Shown here: positions 37,880 through 49,844 of the stretch, piece by piece
Layout of the letters: every line of letters starts with the position of its first letter
Position numbering within the stretch: position 1 is the first letter of the stretch
NCBI GenBank assembly: GCA_028023455.1
Contig: JAQFVV010012395.1
Span: 7,507,998-7,571,997 of the forward strand
Source: Epiperipatus broadwayi
Taxonomy: Eukaryota; Onychophora; Udeonychophora; Euonychophora; Peripatidae
DNA length: 64,000 nt
Direction: 5' to 3'
Program-made: the position numbers and the translations under genes
Notes under the pieces: generated by a model
Databases searched by the model: none
What the model saw: the letters and a program-made list of their open reading frames with translations, nothing else
Told to the model about the DNA's origin: nothing

Positions 37880-40115
37880 TTATCTTGGCAATGAACATTT
37901 TTCCTCTTTGCTTAATTTTTACTAGAAGAATCAATGTCAAGTTATAGTGGATTACGGAAATTAATTATACATCGATATTAGTATAAACACTTAAAATTGT
38001 AAACGATGAAAGAGGAAAAGAAACATGATTAATACTTTATGTAGAATTGAAGTGGTTTTAGAATAAACTCAGAATTACAAAACGCATTAAATACAAATCA
38101 AATATAACTTTCAGAAATCAAGATATATCTGGTACAAAAGTAGCAACAATTCAAAGCAATGTTTAATATAAATCAAATGTATCAGTCAGTGGAAGTCAAA
38201 AATAGGATAAGGCAGATCACATATAACTGCAAAGCAGTATATGAAAGATCAGACAAATATTATGGTCAATATTTTTTTGTTACACAAAACAATAAATAAT
38301 CTAAATAAGTGAAACTTCTGTTAAGAAAATGAATGAATAATCAAATGGATTTATCATGTGTGTGTGTGGGTGGGTGGGGAGGGGGTGAGAATCGATCCTA
38401 AATCCTACTATGCAATAAACTACTTAGATTAATTAATAGAATCTGATTCCTTGTCATTAATGATAGTAAAACGAAAACATAAACATGAATATTTTTTGTT
38501 TTGGGCAGGATATTTATTGTAGATGTAGAAGCAACAGTGGCTTATCCAGGTATATTATGAAATTTATTGTTAGAGAGTGAAGTCAACTTGCCAATAGGTT
38601 ACTCTATACATAAAATTTATTTCAAATTCCAGATGCTATGCATAAATACTATAATTGACTTCAATAACCAAGAAAGTTATTCCAGGTAAGTTTTATAATG
38701 ATTAAATAATTAAAAGACATAGAAGACTTTGTGCCACTATATAATAAAGAAGTTACCAAATACTCCAATTCTGATAATACTGATATTTACAAATGGGGGG
38801 GGGGGATACAAAGACTTATTTTATAACTGAAAAAACAACAACAACTTATTCTTACTAATGCTGGTGTCAAGAAAGTTGAGTGCGATGTTAAATTCTGCTA
38901 GAAATATCCAATGCCAGCAGCAACACTGAGCAATATGAATACAACAAGTTTCAAAACATATGTGAGAGTTCCTATAAAACGTTAAACAATAGGAAGTTAA
39001 AGCACTCTTAAAGAAGAATAGGCAAAAATTAGGGGTGAGAGTAGTCTCAAGTCTTTTTGGAGAAAGAATAAAAAAAAGACATTTTATTTTTGATGGTGCA
39101 TTAAGCATTGAAGGAGAGGTGATGTTTGTAGATATTCTGATGGGTTTTTAGTAGGCTGATTATTACATTTTATTGATGAATGTTTCTGAGTTTGCTATTC
39201 ATCAATTCTGAACTGTGTATTCAAGCTGTAATAAGTAGGGCATATATTGAAATCGCCCATTCATTTATTCCTGTGATTTCATATTGTCAAACATAGCTTT
39301 CCTAGTTCTTTTATATTAGGTCATAACAGAAGTTCCCTGGCAAATTAAAAAAAATATTTTTTTAAAAATCAGAAGTAACATTTCTGGTATTTTATATCAT
39401 GGGTGCAAGGGTGATTATTCTTGATATATCCAACTTTATAATCCCAAAAAATAATGAATCAGAAAGAAAGAGAGAAAGATCATGTCATCATTGTATGAGA
39501 TAATCTAGGTGATGGATTTTGAAGCTGACATATTCATTTCCATCATGAGTGAAGATACTATTGATGATGAGATTTTCAAGATAGAAATAGATGCATTGTG
39601 TCTTGATGAATTAATAACAATAAAGAAGTCTATAGATATAAATATTAATATGTGAAAATCATGTTACATAAGAAGAATATAAAATACTGTGGATATTATA
39701 TATTTGACGGATACGGCACCGATTTAAAATTTGTACCAATTAGGATATTATGAAAAAGGTTTACAGCTTATAGATGAGTAAAGTGGGAGACCTATCATTT
39801 GTTTTAAGCTATTAAGGGAAACGTATTATTCTGGATGACGGTCAATACACTTTAGATCTATTTTTAATGATTCAACTTGACTAAAACAATTAGCAATTAA
39901 TCTTTAACACATTTCGCATATTAAGAGAGTATTATAATACGCTATACTGTTTGCATTTTCTTGCTTGCAACATACTTTGTTAAGCTAGACTTCTGTCAGT
40001 TTGTTTTTAAAATTTATTGTTTAGAAAAAAATAATATATTAGTAATCAAAATTGTATCAAGAACTTTTTGTTTTCACGATTACGCATTTCATATCTAACT
40101 ATGATTTATTTTCAG
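37880..40115. other. AT-rich DNA upstream of the plus-strand secreted-peptide gene
   Basis: A GT/GGGT run lies near 38358-38388 and a G run near 38796. The minus-strand frame 39108-38821 has no recognisable family. The region probably holds the promoter and the first non-coding exon of the gene whose coding start is at 40225, but I cannot place them. Confidence 0.3.
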
Positions 40116-40224
40116 CAAGCCCTGACAGCTAATGGGAATCACCAGCTGCTAAGAAATAGATAAAATTAATTACATTTATTAACAAGAGCAATCAGTTTAG
40201 CAATGCTTTAGTTTAACGAGAACA

Positions 40225-41169
40225 ATGAAGATAGTTTGGTAAGGAGGAATTCAGAAGTGAAAAAAAAGTTATTTGCTAAAATTACATATGCCGGTCTCTC
40301 AGCTGTGAAGTGTTGTTATTTGAAATTAATTTTATTGATTAATCTATTATCTTTAATTATATATATATATTGAGATGCTACAGTAAATAGTGGTAAGATT
40401 AGAAAGTAATGATAAATCACCACAGACTATGCAAATAGTTTGATTAAATTGCAGAGTAGTAGATTCTGGAGCTGAAGATCCGGAAATTGCAATCGAGCTT
40501 GGTCACTTCCGGTACCCGAATTTCTTATAAATTCCCGAGCAATAAATCATTCGATCATCTATTTAATTCTAACGACAATGATAAAAAACGATCAAAGCAT
40601 TTGGTACCAGAACATATTTAACACATAAATAAATATAAACGGGTTTAAATGACCCACTGCAGACAGAAATCTCAGATTGTCTTTGCAAAGAATTAGGAAA
40701 TATTACTCTCTAGATCAAATTCTCATTACTGTGATATTTATTGACTTTCCTTTATTGTTGAATTTTATTGCTAAAAATATTTAGATATTCATTAACCAAC
40801 TAAGAATTAAATAGATTGTCTTTGATTGATTACCTAAATCTTAATTTTGTTCTTGTATCTTCAGCTGGAAAAAAAACAAAGATAGTTTTATCCAGTTTTA
40901 ATTCCAAGTTATAGCCATGTCAGAGAAGTTGGCTCGTCACTACAACCAGAGATTCTTTATTTAACGCACTCACACGCTCATATATATAGTGTATACTATT
41001 TTTAATAAAAAAAGAAAACTATATTTTGAAATGATTACATTTTTGTCTTTGTAATAAAATATTTATGAATATGTATAATTTTTCATACTCCAAGTCAAAT
41101 TATATTTTTATTTTTTCAGCATCATCCTTGTTCTTCTAATGGGTTTGGCTTACTGCCTTGAAGAAGTTG
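40225..41169 (+). CDS. signal-peptide exons of a putative secreted prepropeptide (copy B)
   Basis: Exon 1 codes Met-Lys-Ile-Val plus TG (40225-40238) before a GTAAGG donor. A TTTATTTTCAG acceptor at 40115 suggests this exon starts at 40116 with about 109 bases of 5' leader. The 881-base intron ends in TTTTTTCAG, and exon 2 (41120-41169, 50 bases) supplies the split Cys base, then IILVLLMGLAYCLEEV and one base, before a GTAAGT donor. The product starts with a classic secretory signal whose small-residue cleavage region is followed by acidic residues. Exon lengths (14 and 50), phases (2 and 1) and residues match copy A at 7088-6953 on the other strand. The third exon is proposed at 53464-53497. 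Whether the mature product is a hormone, an antimicrobial peptide or something else cannot be read here. Confidence 0.65.
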
Positions 41170-41539
41170 GTAAGTTGTATAGTTATAGTTTTCAACTTTG
41201 ATAAGTCTTGTAAAAAATTGTTTAATTTAAAATAGCTACCATTTAGTTGCCTGTTAACATTAACAAAATAATATTTTGAATGACTTTCAAAAAAAAATAT
41301 TTGACCTACTTATATACTTAAAGTAATTCTTAAGTAATGATAAATACATACTAATAAATATGGATAGATACCTTAATAAAAGGTGTCATAATGTAGGGGT
41401 ATCTGCTTATACTTAACATATCAGATCTAAGATTCAAATCCGATAATATTTAGAATTGTCAAGTGGATTTAAGATTTCTCAAATAACTGTTTTCTAGACG
41501 ACTTATCCAGGCAATCTACATAGATATTTAATCCATCAT

Positions 41540-42420
41540 CATTATCATTTTTAATCACCAACGATCCACTTAGTATAAAGATCTGTCTAAGTTAATCCAG
41601 TTTCTCTCATCCAAAGTTTCTTTTTTCATATTACACCAGAAAACTTCTTTATTTTATCTATCCACTTCACACGTGGTCTTTTTCTAAGTCTTATCAATTT
41701 CTTGGAATACAATGTAAACTTCAGATGTTCTGTAAATGCCCATCATTATGATATCTTCTAGCAATATGCCTAACTCAGTTCAAATTCAGATATTAATGAT
41801 ATCTGTTTGTTCTCTCATATTACTCATCTTTCCATATTTCACAAAGATTTATAAATAAAAACTTATAAACCAGTTATATTTTAAGTAAACCTTTCTTTTA
41901 ATTACATAGTCATATTTATTTTGAAGACTAAGTTACTTTTAAAAGCAATCCATTAATGTTTAATTCTGTGTTTAATTTTTTTCCCTCATGTGTCATAGCA
42001 TCAGCTGGGAAGCAAACCTGCTAACCCGGGACAACTGCTTGTAAAGCAGCTGTCACTGACCTCTCGACCACTAATGCTTGATTTTATACATTGTTTTTTC
42101 TATATTACTAATCTGAACAAGATGTTTATAGTTATTACCTCTTTGTAATTCATGATTATGAAACTTTCTTCTTCTAAAAAAAATCCATTGAACACAAATT
42201 TAGTCTTTTTAGCATTCATCTTTAATTCTACAGTTTCCATTTTTATCTGCTAACTCTTGCATTATTTTCTAAAGCTCTGAAGCATTATTTGTGGAAACAA
42301 CCATATCATCTGCAAAATCTACATGACTTAAATAATCTCCACTTATTTTTCCTCTAAGTTTCCAATTTGAATCCAAATATTTCTTGTAAAATTACCAGTT
42401 AGGTTTATTGCTTTAAACAA
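41540..42420 (-). pseudogene. LINE reverse-transcriptase fragment interrupted by a SINE
   Basis: On the minus strand, 42328-42180 reads HVDFADDMVVSTNNASEL, then a stop, then ELADK and further Lys-rich residues. FADDM is the catalytic motif C of non-LTR reverse transcriptases, and the following residues are the usual thumb-side helix. Further along, 41780-41545 includes RPRVKWIDKIKKF, the tryptophan-containing C-terminal block common in RTE- or Jockey-like LINE proteins. A SINE lies between the two (41975-42077). Multiple stops and indels show it is long dead. Endonuclease and upstream parts are absent. Confidence 0.65.
41975..42077 (-). mobile_element. tRNA-derived SINE inside a LINE relic
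   Basis: The minus strand reads GTGGTCGAGAGGTCAGTGAC (A box), a tRNA-like body, a disturbed B box region (GGTTTGCTTCCC), AGCTGATGCTATGACACATG and an A-rich tail. An extra short insertion before the B box shows divergence from the other copies. Confidence 0.7.
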
Positions 42421-42989
42421 ACTTTTCAAATAAAAAATACAGGTGAAATATAATCTGATTTAAATTTAAACAATCACACACATTACCCACAAATTATAGA
42501 ACATTTCAAATGATGTAATATTATAAGCATCCAATTAATAAAATTATTAAATTAGAAAATTATTTTCACTAGTTTTATCAAATATAGTTTTATGAAATTT
42601 ATCATTGTTTTTGAATATGTAAAATTGAATTGGTATATTTCTTAATAAACTTGTTTTTCTTTCATTTAAATTCAAACCATTTTAACCAAGATAATTTAGT
42701 TTTCACAATAAGAAAAATTTCATATACAATTTCTATAAATTATTTAATGTTATATTTTTCTTTCAAAACTATTTTTTTATCATTATTTTCACTTTAATGA
42801 GTTAAAGTAAGTGTTATAAAGGAATAAAACTATTTTTTTTCCAGCTTTCACATTTTTTTGTTCAAAAACACAATAAATTTTTTTATAGTTTAAATCTATG
42901 TAATCATTAAAAAGTCTTGTTTTAAACCAGTCCCAACTGACTATTTCAACCTAAATTATACAAACTTCTCTTTTTTACATAGCAAAGGA
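42421..42989. other. AT-rich intronic DNA
   Basis: Simple AT-rich sequence within the proposed second intron of the plus-strand gene. No feature was seen. Confidence 0.4.
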
Positions 42990-43192
42990 TGTAATTAGAG
43001 GTGATTTGAATACAACAGACTTTCAAGCTCTCTTCAGCTATTTACTCCATCTTATATAATCGATACACATGACCACATACATGTGCAAAAGATGATGATG
43101 ATCACTAATCATTTTCACATGTATGTGGTTATGTGTATTGGTTATATAGGATGAAGTCAGCTGAATAGAGTTTTAAATCCCCTCTAATTACA
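42990..43192. mobile_element. foldback element, copy 2
   Basis: The ends TGTAATTAGAG and CTCTAATTACA are exact inverted repeats. The inner arms (GATTTGAAT, CATCTTATATAATCGATACA, CATGTATGTGG) are largely self-complementary. The plan and many words match the element at 30051-30213. Confidence 0.65.
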
Positions 43193-43324
43193 TCTAGAAT
43201 TCAGTATATACATTATAGCAATAGCAACCTATCCATACAATAGTGCCACCCAGTGCAATCATTAGTAATTAATGATGCATGAAAGTCTGTGTATACAATC
43301 CTTATCTAGTGCCTACCCATTCAA

Positions 43325-43370
43325 TATCCCTATACTAGTTTCTAGCTTGTGGCTTTCATCAGTAAAGATT
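43325..43370 (-). ncRNA. type I hammerhead ribozyme motif, core intact
   Basis: The minus strand has CTGATGA (43362-43356), stem II AAGCC-ACA-AGCTA (three pairs, with the core-proximal pair mismatched), GAA, the palindrome ACTAGT as minimal stem III, and A as cleavage-site base. Stem I pairs ATCTTTA with TAGGGAT over seven positions, two of them G-T. All invariant core bases are present. Confidence 0.7.
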
Positions 43371-44221
43371 TTTAGATCTGAGAGCACTGCACACAAATCT
43401 AAGAATCTAATGCAACCTCTAGAAGTTACTTTTTACATATTTAGTTAAGTATATAGGAGCTCAATATATAAATACTTTAATATTTTCAATCAAAAATTAT
43501 TCACCTATATCATTATATAAATCTGATTCAGTTCTGCATCTATAAATTTTGGTGTAATTGATTTATCAAAAACCAGTCACAATTACCTCATAAACAGAAA
43601 TGGTATAAAACAACATTAGTGAAGAGCTTTGGATCTGAGAGCATTGCACATAGGTCTAAGGATTTAATGCAACCCTCTAGCAGACCCCTTTTACCTATTT
43701 AATTAGCTATAATGCTAGAAGCTCAAAAATGAAAATGCCTTAATATTTTCTAACCAAACTTATTGACCTGTATAATCATATAGATCTGAACCCAGTTCTG
43801 CATATATACACTTTGGTATCCTTGGTATATCAAAAACCAATTTCACCATTATCTTATATGCAGGAATATTATAAAACCACCAAAACATAATATGATCATC
43901 ATTTACTATGCTTGAAGAAGCTGTTATTAGCAGTAGAAAACTTGTGTAAGCATAGGAAATAATGATCATGTGATGTGTTGGTGGTTTATACTATTTCTGC
44001 CTATGGAATGATGGTCATTGTGATTTTTGATAAACCAAGGACACCAAAATGTATAGATGCTGAATTTGGTTCAGATCCATATGACTATACAGGTGAATGA
44101 GTTTGGATTGAAAATATTAAGATGTTTCCATTTTGGGATCCTAGCTTTATAGGTAACTAAATAGGTAAAATGTGGTTGCTGGACAGTTGTTGTAGATCCT
44201 ATGTGCAGTACTCTGAAATCC

Positions 44222-44276
44222 AAAGCTCCTCACTGATGAAATCCACAAGCTAGAAACTAGTCTGGAATATTGGAAG
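44222..44276 (+). ncRNA. type I hammerhead ribozyme motif, degraded stem II
   Basis: CTGATGA (44233-44239), GAA (44253-44255), ACTAGT as stem III and C44262 (a GUC-type site) are intact. Stem I begins TCA/TGG, then an internal loop, then CCAA/TTGG. Stem II (AATCCACAAGCTA) has lost pairing compared with the left-arm copy at 43362. Confidence 0.65.
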
Positions 44277-44862
44277 AGTAGGCATTATATGGGGATTTTA
44301 TGCACAAACCTTCCTGTGTCCATTGATTACCAAGACTTGCACTGGGTGACACTACTGTATAGAGAATTGCTAATAACAACTTGTGTAAGTATAGGAAATT
44401 GTGATCATCTGATATTTTGGTGGTTATATACATTATACTTGTATTCAAATATTATGCCATATGATGATAACTATCTTGCTTAGTCCACGGATTTTTTTTC
44501 CTTCATCATCGTTTTCAATCAATAAATCTAAATTATTTAAGTAAAAAAATTTGATTTGCTTTTTAAAGATTTTAATATATGTTGTAAAATCTTAGACAGA
44601 TGGATTAAATAGGGGAGAAAATGTATTATTTTATCACATGGGAATCTCCTAATTGACAACATTATGGATTCCAATTGACTGAAATGACTTCTAAGTATAA
44701 GAAATGAAGAGTAATAGAATTTTTAAAAAATACTAACAGCAAATAAAAAACTGAAAACCAAGGCTATTGTGTTTAGTCTGGATTATATATAAACACAAAC
44801 ACATGTAAATATATTTCTAATCTATTTGTTACCGACATGAAAACAAATATATATATATATAT

Positions 44863-46404
44863 TGTACCGGGTTCGAATATGGGACACTCGAAATACCGGT
44901 CTCTTAGGCAGAGAAGAACATACTTGGAGAGTATGTATGCCCAAATGATAGCTATAAAATATATAACTAGCATTACATTTCCAGGACATAGCTTTTTCTC
45001 AGCTGTTGAGTTCAACACCACGTTCAAAGCACTTTTTTTGTTTGTGTATAAACACGGGCGCCAGTTAATTATCCAAGAATGAATAAATAACACACTTTGA
45101 GCAATGGCCACTAACTCAATGCCTAAATATCCATAACTAGCTCAGTTGTTTGTAATCACTAATAGATTATACATAATTAGTGGTGAAAAGAATTGATAAA
45201 GATTTGTAAAAGAATTGATAAAAAGAATTGACCGACAAATAGAGTTTAAATTTTAAGACAATTTATTAACTAACATTAATTTACTAAATTTAAACATCTT
45301 TATAATTTTTTTAACTAATATAACACACGCACATTTTAAATTAACACACTATAATATATATCTTATGAAAAGCATAAATAATGTTTGACGTTTATAAAAT
45401 CATATAGCATTCACAAACACGCACATCAATAGTTCATTTTATGCATGATTATAGAGTTCAAATTACTTGTCTCTGGAGGCTTTACGAATTTTAATGCAAT
45501 GGCTATTATGGTATAAACGAAAATAAGCAAATGTTTTACCTAGGATTTTGAACGTAGATTTAGAACTTTGTTTTCTTCTTGTTTGCTGCTTCTTCCAGCT
45601 GGCTGGGATGTTTCCTTGATGAGTTTCCTTATTATTCATGATTATTACTATTGGAGACAATTAGATACTGATGGAGATTTTCTAAGATGTTACGCTGACA
45701 TTATTTCATGGGCAGATATTGCTGATCTTATTTGACTAAGGCTGGAGAAAGACGTGTGTTCCCAAAAGCTGCTCAGCACTGCATTTTGTTTCTGGATACA
45801 ATTAACTCAACTGATTGTCCTCTCTTGACTTAAGTGACTCAATTAATTTCTGAACTGAACTGATTATTCGATAAAATTTTACTATTTATATTCACGAAGT
45901 GTTTTTTTTTGATATCCTCCGGCAATATCTGTTGTCAAAATTCCATTGATAATCCTTTGACAACGTGTTTTGGAAGATTGTTTAATTAGTAATAGCCATG
46001 CAGACATGTTGTTTTACATTTTACTTAATAGCCATCACGGAGTGTTTTTGAATTTTTAACTTTCATTTATTATTTCTTTTTTAATACATTTATTACGCAT
46101 CCATTTATTCTATTATTGACAATCACACATATATACACACATATATAACTAGTTTTAAGATTACTTTTTCTTTAATTCGAATGAAAAGAGATTTGTATTT
46201 TTAAAACTTTAAATTATATTTCGACTAATAATAATAAACTCTACTTCCTTTTATAAAACTTTTAGTTTATCTTTTCTAACCAAAACTTCCCCTCCCCCCT
46301 TTTAATCAATTATTTTCTAACTTTTATTTCAAACTCTTTTACGAAAAATTATTTTAATAATTTTTTTAGATAAATTATCATGTGCCAATATCAATATTGG
46401 TACC
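44863..46404 (-). repeat. 3' LTR of the Ty3-type element
   Basis: It is colinear with the right LTR over its whole length, with a scatter of substitutions and small indels. On the minus strand it follows a G-rich tract (AAACGGGGACGG, about 46412-46423) that may act as the polypurine primer. Its inner edge reads GGTACC where the other LTR ends GGTACA, so the exact first base is uncertain by one or two. The short open frames inside both LTRs are copies of each other and not genes. Confidence 0.85.
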
Positions 46405-46756
46405 TTACACCGTCCCCGTTTGAGAGTAAAATGCATCATTTTTTGACCATTTTATCTCTGACAACTTTAAGTCTTAATTCAGAACTATTTTTATTTTATT
46501 ACGGACGTGTTATTTATTTATTTAACTCGATCACTTTAATTAAACCTTTTATTTTATTCATTTATTTAATCCTACAAATGTTACTCTTAAATCATTCATT
46601 TGACCTACTTATTTAACTTGATTTTATTGGTTTTTTTTTTGAACTGTTTATTTACGAGCATTTCTTCTTAATTAATATGTATGTGGAAAAAAAATATTTT
46701 ATTCAATGAAGCCTCCTTTTCATTATTATTATTCCCAAACATTTCATTTAGTATTA

Positions 46757-47764
46757 TTACCACCTGTCCAGTGGTTGTTTTTCTCTTTTCACTAACCTCA
46801 ATGACTGGGCATTATATGTTCCCTTTTCCTCCAACCCCTGTGCTATAACAAATGCGTTATTACCGTATTGCCACTTGATGATATAGGGGCTGTCGTATAT
46901 TGGCTGGAATTTCTTGTATATATGTTTTTCAGGATGACTCACCAGATGAACTCTCACCATGACCTCATCTCCCCTCCTGAATATGGCCTTAGGTCTTCCC
47001 TGCCTCTTCTGCCGTAACCTGCCCATTTTTCTTAACCAGTTAAGTGCTTGCTTAGCATCTCTTCTCTGGTTGATTGGATTTATCCCCACTGGCAATTTAG
47101 TCTCAAACGGATACGGAATATTTCTTCCAAAATGTAGCCGAACAGGTTTGAATCCTGTAGACTCATTTCTTGACCAGTTTATCATGTTGACTATTCATGA
47201 GGTTTCTTTCACCCATTTGCGATGATCATCCTGTATATAAACCTGAAATAAATGCCCCAACTCCCTCATAATCCATTCACATGGATTAGACTGAGGGTTA
47301 CGAATCGACATAAGTATATGTCTTATCCCATGCCTGTCCATCCATTTCTTCCATTCGCTAGATATAAAGGGCATTCCATGATCCGACAGAATTTTGTCTG
47401 GAATTCCTACAGTCTTAAAGTATTGTTGCTCCAAAACTCGAATAGTTTGTCTTGCGTTAGCTTGAGCTACTGGATATGCTGCTACCAGCTTCAAAAACAC
47501 ATCATATGTCACCATGAGATACTTCATTTTATTGAATGGAGGCAGAGGTCTGTAGAAGTCTATCGCTAATAAGCTGTTCAGGCATTGGGCATATATAAGT
47601 TGCAGCGGCCCCACTCCTGATGTGTTAGCAGGCTTGGTTGCTGAACATATGGTGCATCTACCAATCATGTCCGCAATATTGGCATTCATTCCTGGCCAGT
47701 AAAACCAATGACTCAGCCATCCTTCCACTTTATTTGCCCCATAATGTCCGTAAGTGTTATGCAT
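46757..47764 (-). pseudogene. Ty3-type integrase, one in-frame stop
   Basis: The N-terminal HHCC zinc-binding region reads HNTYGHYGANK, then FYWPGMNANIADM and CTICSATK. The catalytic core shows Asp in LLAIDFYRPLP, Asp in KILSDHGMPF and Glu in the PCEWIMRELG block. A TGA at 47195-47197 interrupts the frame, which then continues in the same frame through NESTGFKP and a C-terminal region with FRRGDEVMVRV and the YKKFQPIYDSPY chromodomain-proximal block, ending near 46757. A homologous C-terminal relic lies at 14187-14390 on the plus strand. The enzyme would insert element DNA into the genome, but this copy cannot make a full protein. Confidence 0.9.
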
Positions 47765-48064
47765 ATTTAATTATTTGCTTTCTCATGGTGACCGGAAGAA
47801 TAATGCGTGTTTTTTTTGTAATACACACTGTAAGAGTCCTCTCTTTAAACAACAGTGATTTTAGTCCCTCCACAGTGGATTATTGGCCATTTTCGTTACA
47901 GGCTGATTGCATAAATACTCCATTATTTGTCTGCAGTCATTATCTTCCTCTTGCTGCTCCTTTAATCTATGCAAATCGTCTTCTATCCCATTTCCTTTAT
48001 ATATTTTGGTGGCAGCTATATACGCTCTGTCACAACTCAAGTGTTGTTCTTGAGCTACCGGATA

Positions 48065-49472
48065 TCAGTTTAAAGTGTCTGCCACAATATTCTCTTTGCC
48101 ACAACAGTAAGCCACTTTGTAATTAAATTCTTGCAGGAACAAGCTCCACCTTATTAGCCTGCTATTATTCAAGAAGCTGTGATTAATAAATTCGAGGCTC
48201 TTATGGTCAGTGATTACTACCACTTCAGAGCCTACTAAATACTGCCGGAATTTCTTGAATGCCCACACAATAGCCAGGGCTTCCTTCTCAGTTACAGTGT
48301 AGTTCACTTCTGGTCCCTTTAGTAAACAGCTAATGAAACAAAGAACTCTGTGCTGTCCCTTTTCCTGTATCTGAAATAGCGTAGCCCCCAATCCAAACCT
48401 GCTGCTGTCCATTTGTACAAAGAATGGTTTGTCAAAATCAGGATATGACAGTATAATTTTATTTAAAAATCCTGCCTTCATGCTCTGAAAACTATGCTCA
48501 TGCTGTTCATTCCACACCCACAATTTCCCTTTTCTTAATAACTGCAGTAATGGCTCCATGTCAAGTGAAAAATTTCTATAAAATCGATTATAGAAATTAC
48601 ATAGTCCGAGAAAAGATTTAATATGTTTTTTATTCTGGGGTGTGGGAAATTCCTGTATTGCTCGGATTTTTTCAGGATTAGGTAATATTCCTCTTTCTGT
48701 AATTATATGACCTAAAAACTTGACCTCATCAGTCATTATCTTACTCTTATTTAAATTAATTCGAATCCCCTTTCTCTCACACTCCCCCAGCAACATTTCT
48801 AAATGTGCAAAATACTCATCTATACTTTCCGACACCACCACGATGTCGTCCACATACATTGTAACTAAATTCTTAATATCATCTGACAATACCTGATGCA
48901 GACATTGTATAAGCCCCACCCCACTATTTTTTAGCCTGAAAGGAATCCGGTTAAAATTATATGCATGTCTGTTATATTTAAATGCCGTATATTTCCGATC
49001 CTCTGGATGAAGTTTGATTTGCCAGTAGCTGGCAGTTAAGTCGAACGTCAAAAATATTTTTTAATTTTGAAATTTCAATAACAATTCACTCATAGGTGGC
49101 AGAGCATTAGTATCAACTATTGTTATCTTATCTAACTGATGTGCGTCCAAGCACAACCGAATTGATCCATCCTTTTTTTACAGTTACGATGGGGTTATTG
49201 AAAGGAGACGAACATTTAGATATAATTCCCCATTTAAGCATTTTGTCTATCTGTTCTTCTACTTCATGTCTATATTGATGATGTATGGGATATGCATGGG
49301 CTTGATATGGTTGGTCTTTCATACGCCTTATCCTGTGTTCATATCCTTGGATTACCCCAGGAACCTCGGAAAATACGCTTTCATATCTATTGAATAGTTT
49401 CTTCAGTTGGTCTCTTTGATTATCATTTATGCATCTTGACTTATCCACCTTTTCCCCTATCTCTATTTCCAT
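48065..49472 (-). pseudogene. Ty3-type reverse transcriptase and RNase H, broken
   Basis: From 49472 the frame covers the RT N-terminus (YEHRIRRMKDQPYQAHAYPI, then MLKWGIISKCSSPFNNPIV). Near 49165 a run of seven A shifts the frame, and a stop lies near 49058. From 49051 the frame continues with FDLTASYWQI (motif A), YVDDIVVVSE (catalytic motif C), FLGHIITERG and FLGLCNFYNRF. RNase H follows: QMDSSRFGLGATLFQ (first Asp), TEKEALAIVWAFKKFRQYL (Glu) and ITDHKSLEF (Asp), ending at GKENIVADTLN. The catalytic residues are kept although the frame is broken. Confidence 0.9.
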
Positions 49473-49562
49473 TACTGTGCTTTGTGCATCACTCTGTTTA
49501 TTTACCTCATCCCTTTGGTGTTTTGTAAATGGAATTATTACGTTGTTTATTTCTGCCTGACT

Positions 49563-49844
49563 TCATTTATAATCCAATACACAGCCTGTTTTGTACATAA
49601 AATCCGAGCCTAATATGACCTCATGAATCAGACCCTCCAAAATCAATAGCACATGCATATATTCTCCCTCTGCCATGTGTAATTTCACCCATGCCTGTTT
49701 GGATGCCAACTTCACCTTCTTACCATTAGCCAACAAAACATATACTGTTTTTAATGGCAATATTTTAATTTCCGAGTCAATGTCGCTTATTTTATTAAAC
49801 ATTTCCTGTGACATTACTGATACCTGACTCCCCAAATCAGACAA
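49563..49844 (-). pseudogene. retropepsin-type protease, altered active site
   Basis: The frame starts SDLGSQVSVMS, which matches the active-site loop of retroviral-type aspartic proteases, normally Asp-Thr/Ser-Gly. Here it is Asp-Leu-Gly, a change expected to inactivate it. The flap and the closing ILG-like motif appear as HEVILGSDFM. It overlaps the gag frame in a different frame, as expected for a gag-pol frameshift, and ends at a TGA before the RT frame, which is in the same phase. Confidence 0.75.

Larger units (their letters stand above)
43210..44480. repeat. second inverted array of hammerhead-bearing repeats
   Basis: The left arm (about 43960 down to 43210) reads on the minus strand and the right arm (about 43920-44440) on the plus strand. 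Both share GCACTGGGTG(G/A)CACTA, CATATGACTATACAGG-like and CTCAGATC(T/C)-like blocks. The phrase AACTTGTGTAAGCATAGGAAAT recurs near 43940 and 44370, about 430 bases apart. Blocks such as GGTTCAGATCCATATGACTAT match the 423-bp repeat at 23.2-24.7 kb (TTCAGACCCATATGGCTAT) in the same order relative to the hammerhead. The short open frames here (such as 43969-43760 and 44448-44257) are not genes. Confidence 0.75.

Noticed and set aside
44773-45111. Open frames inside the left LTR, mirrored at 50927-51191 and by 45463-45660 / 51571-51768
   Set aside because: They recur because the LTR is duplicated. They have no recognisable domains and differ in start and frame between copies.
46959-48126. Plus-strand open frames of 88-162 codons across the Ty3 pol region
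   Set aside because: They are antisense shadows of integrase and RNase H coding sequence.
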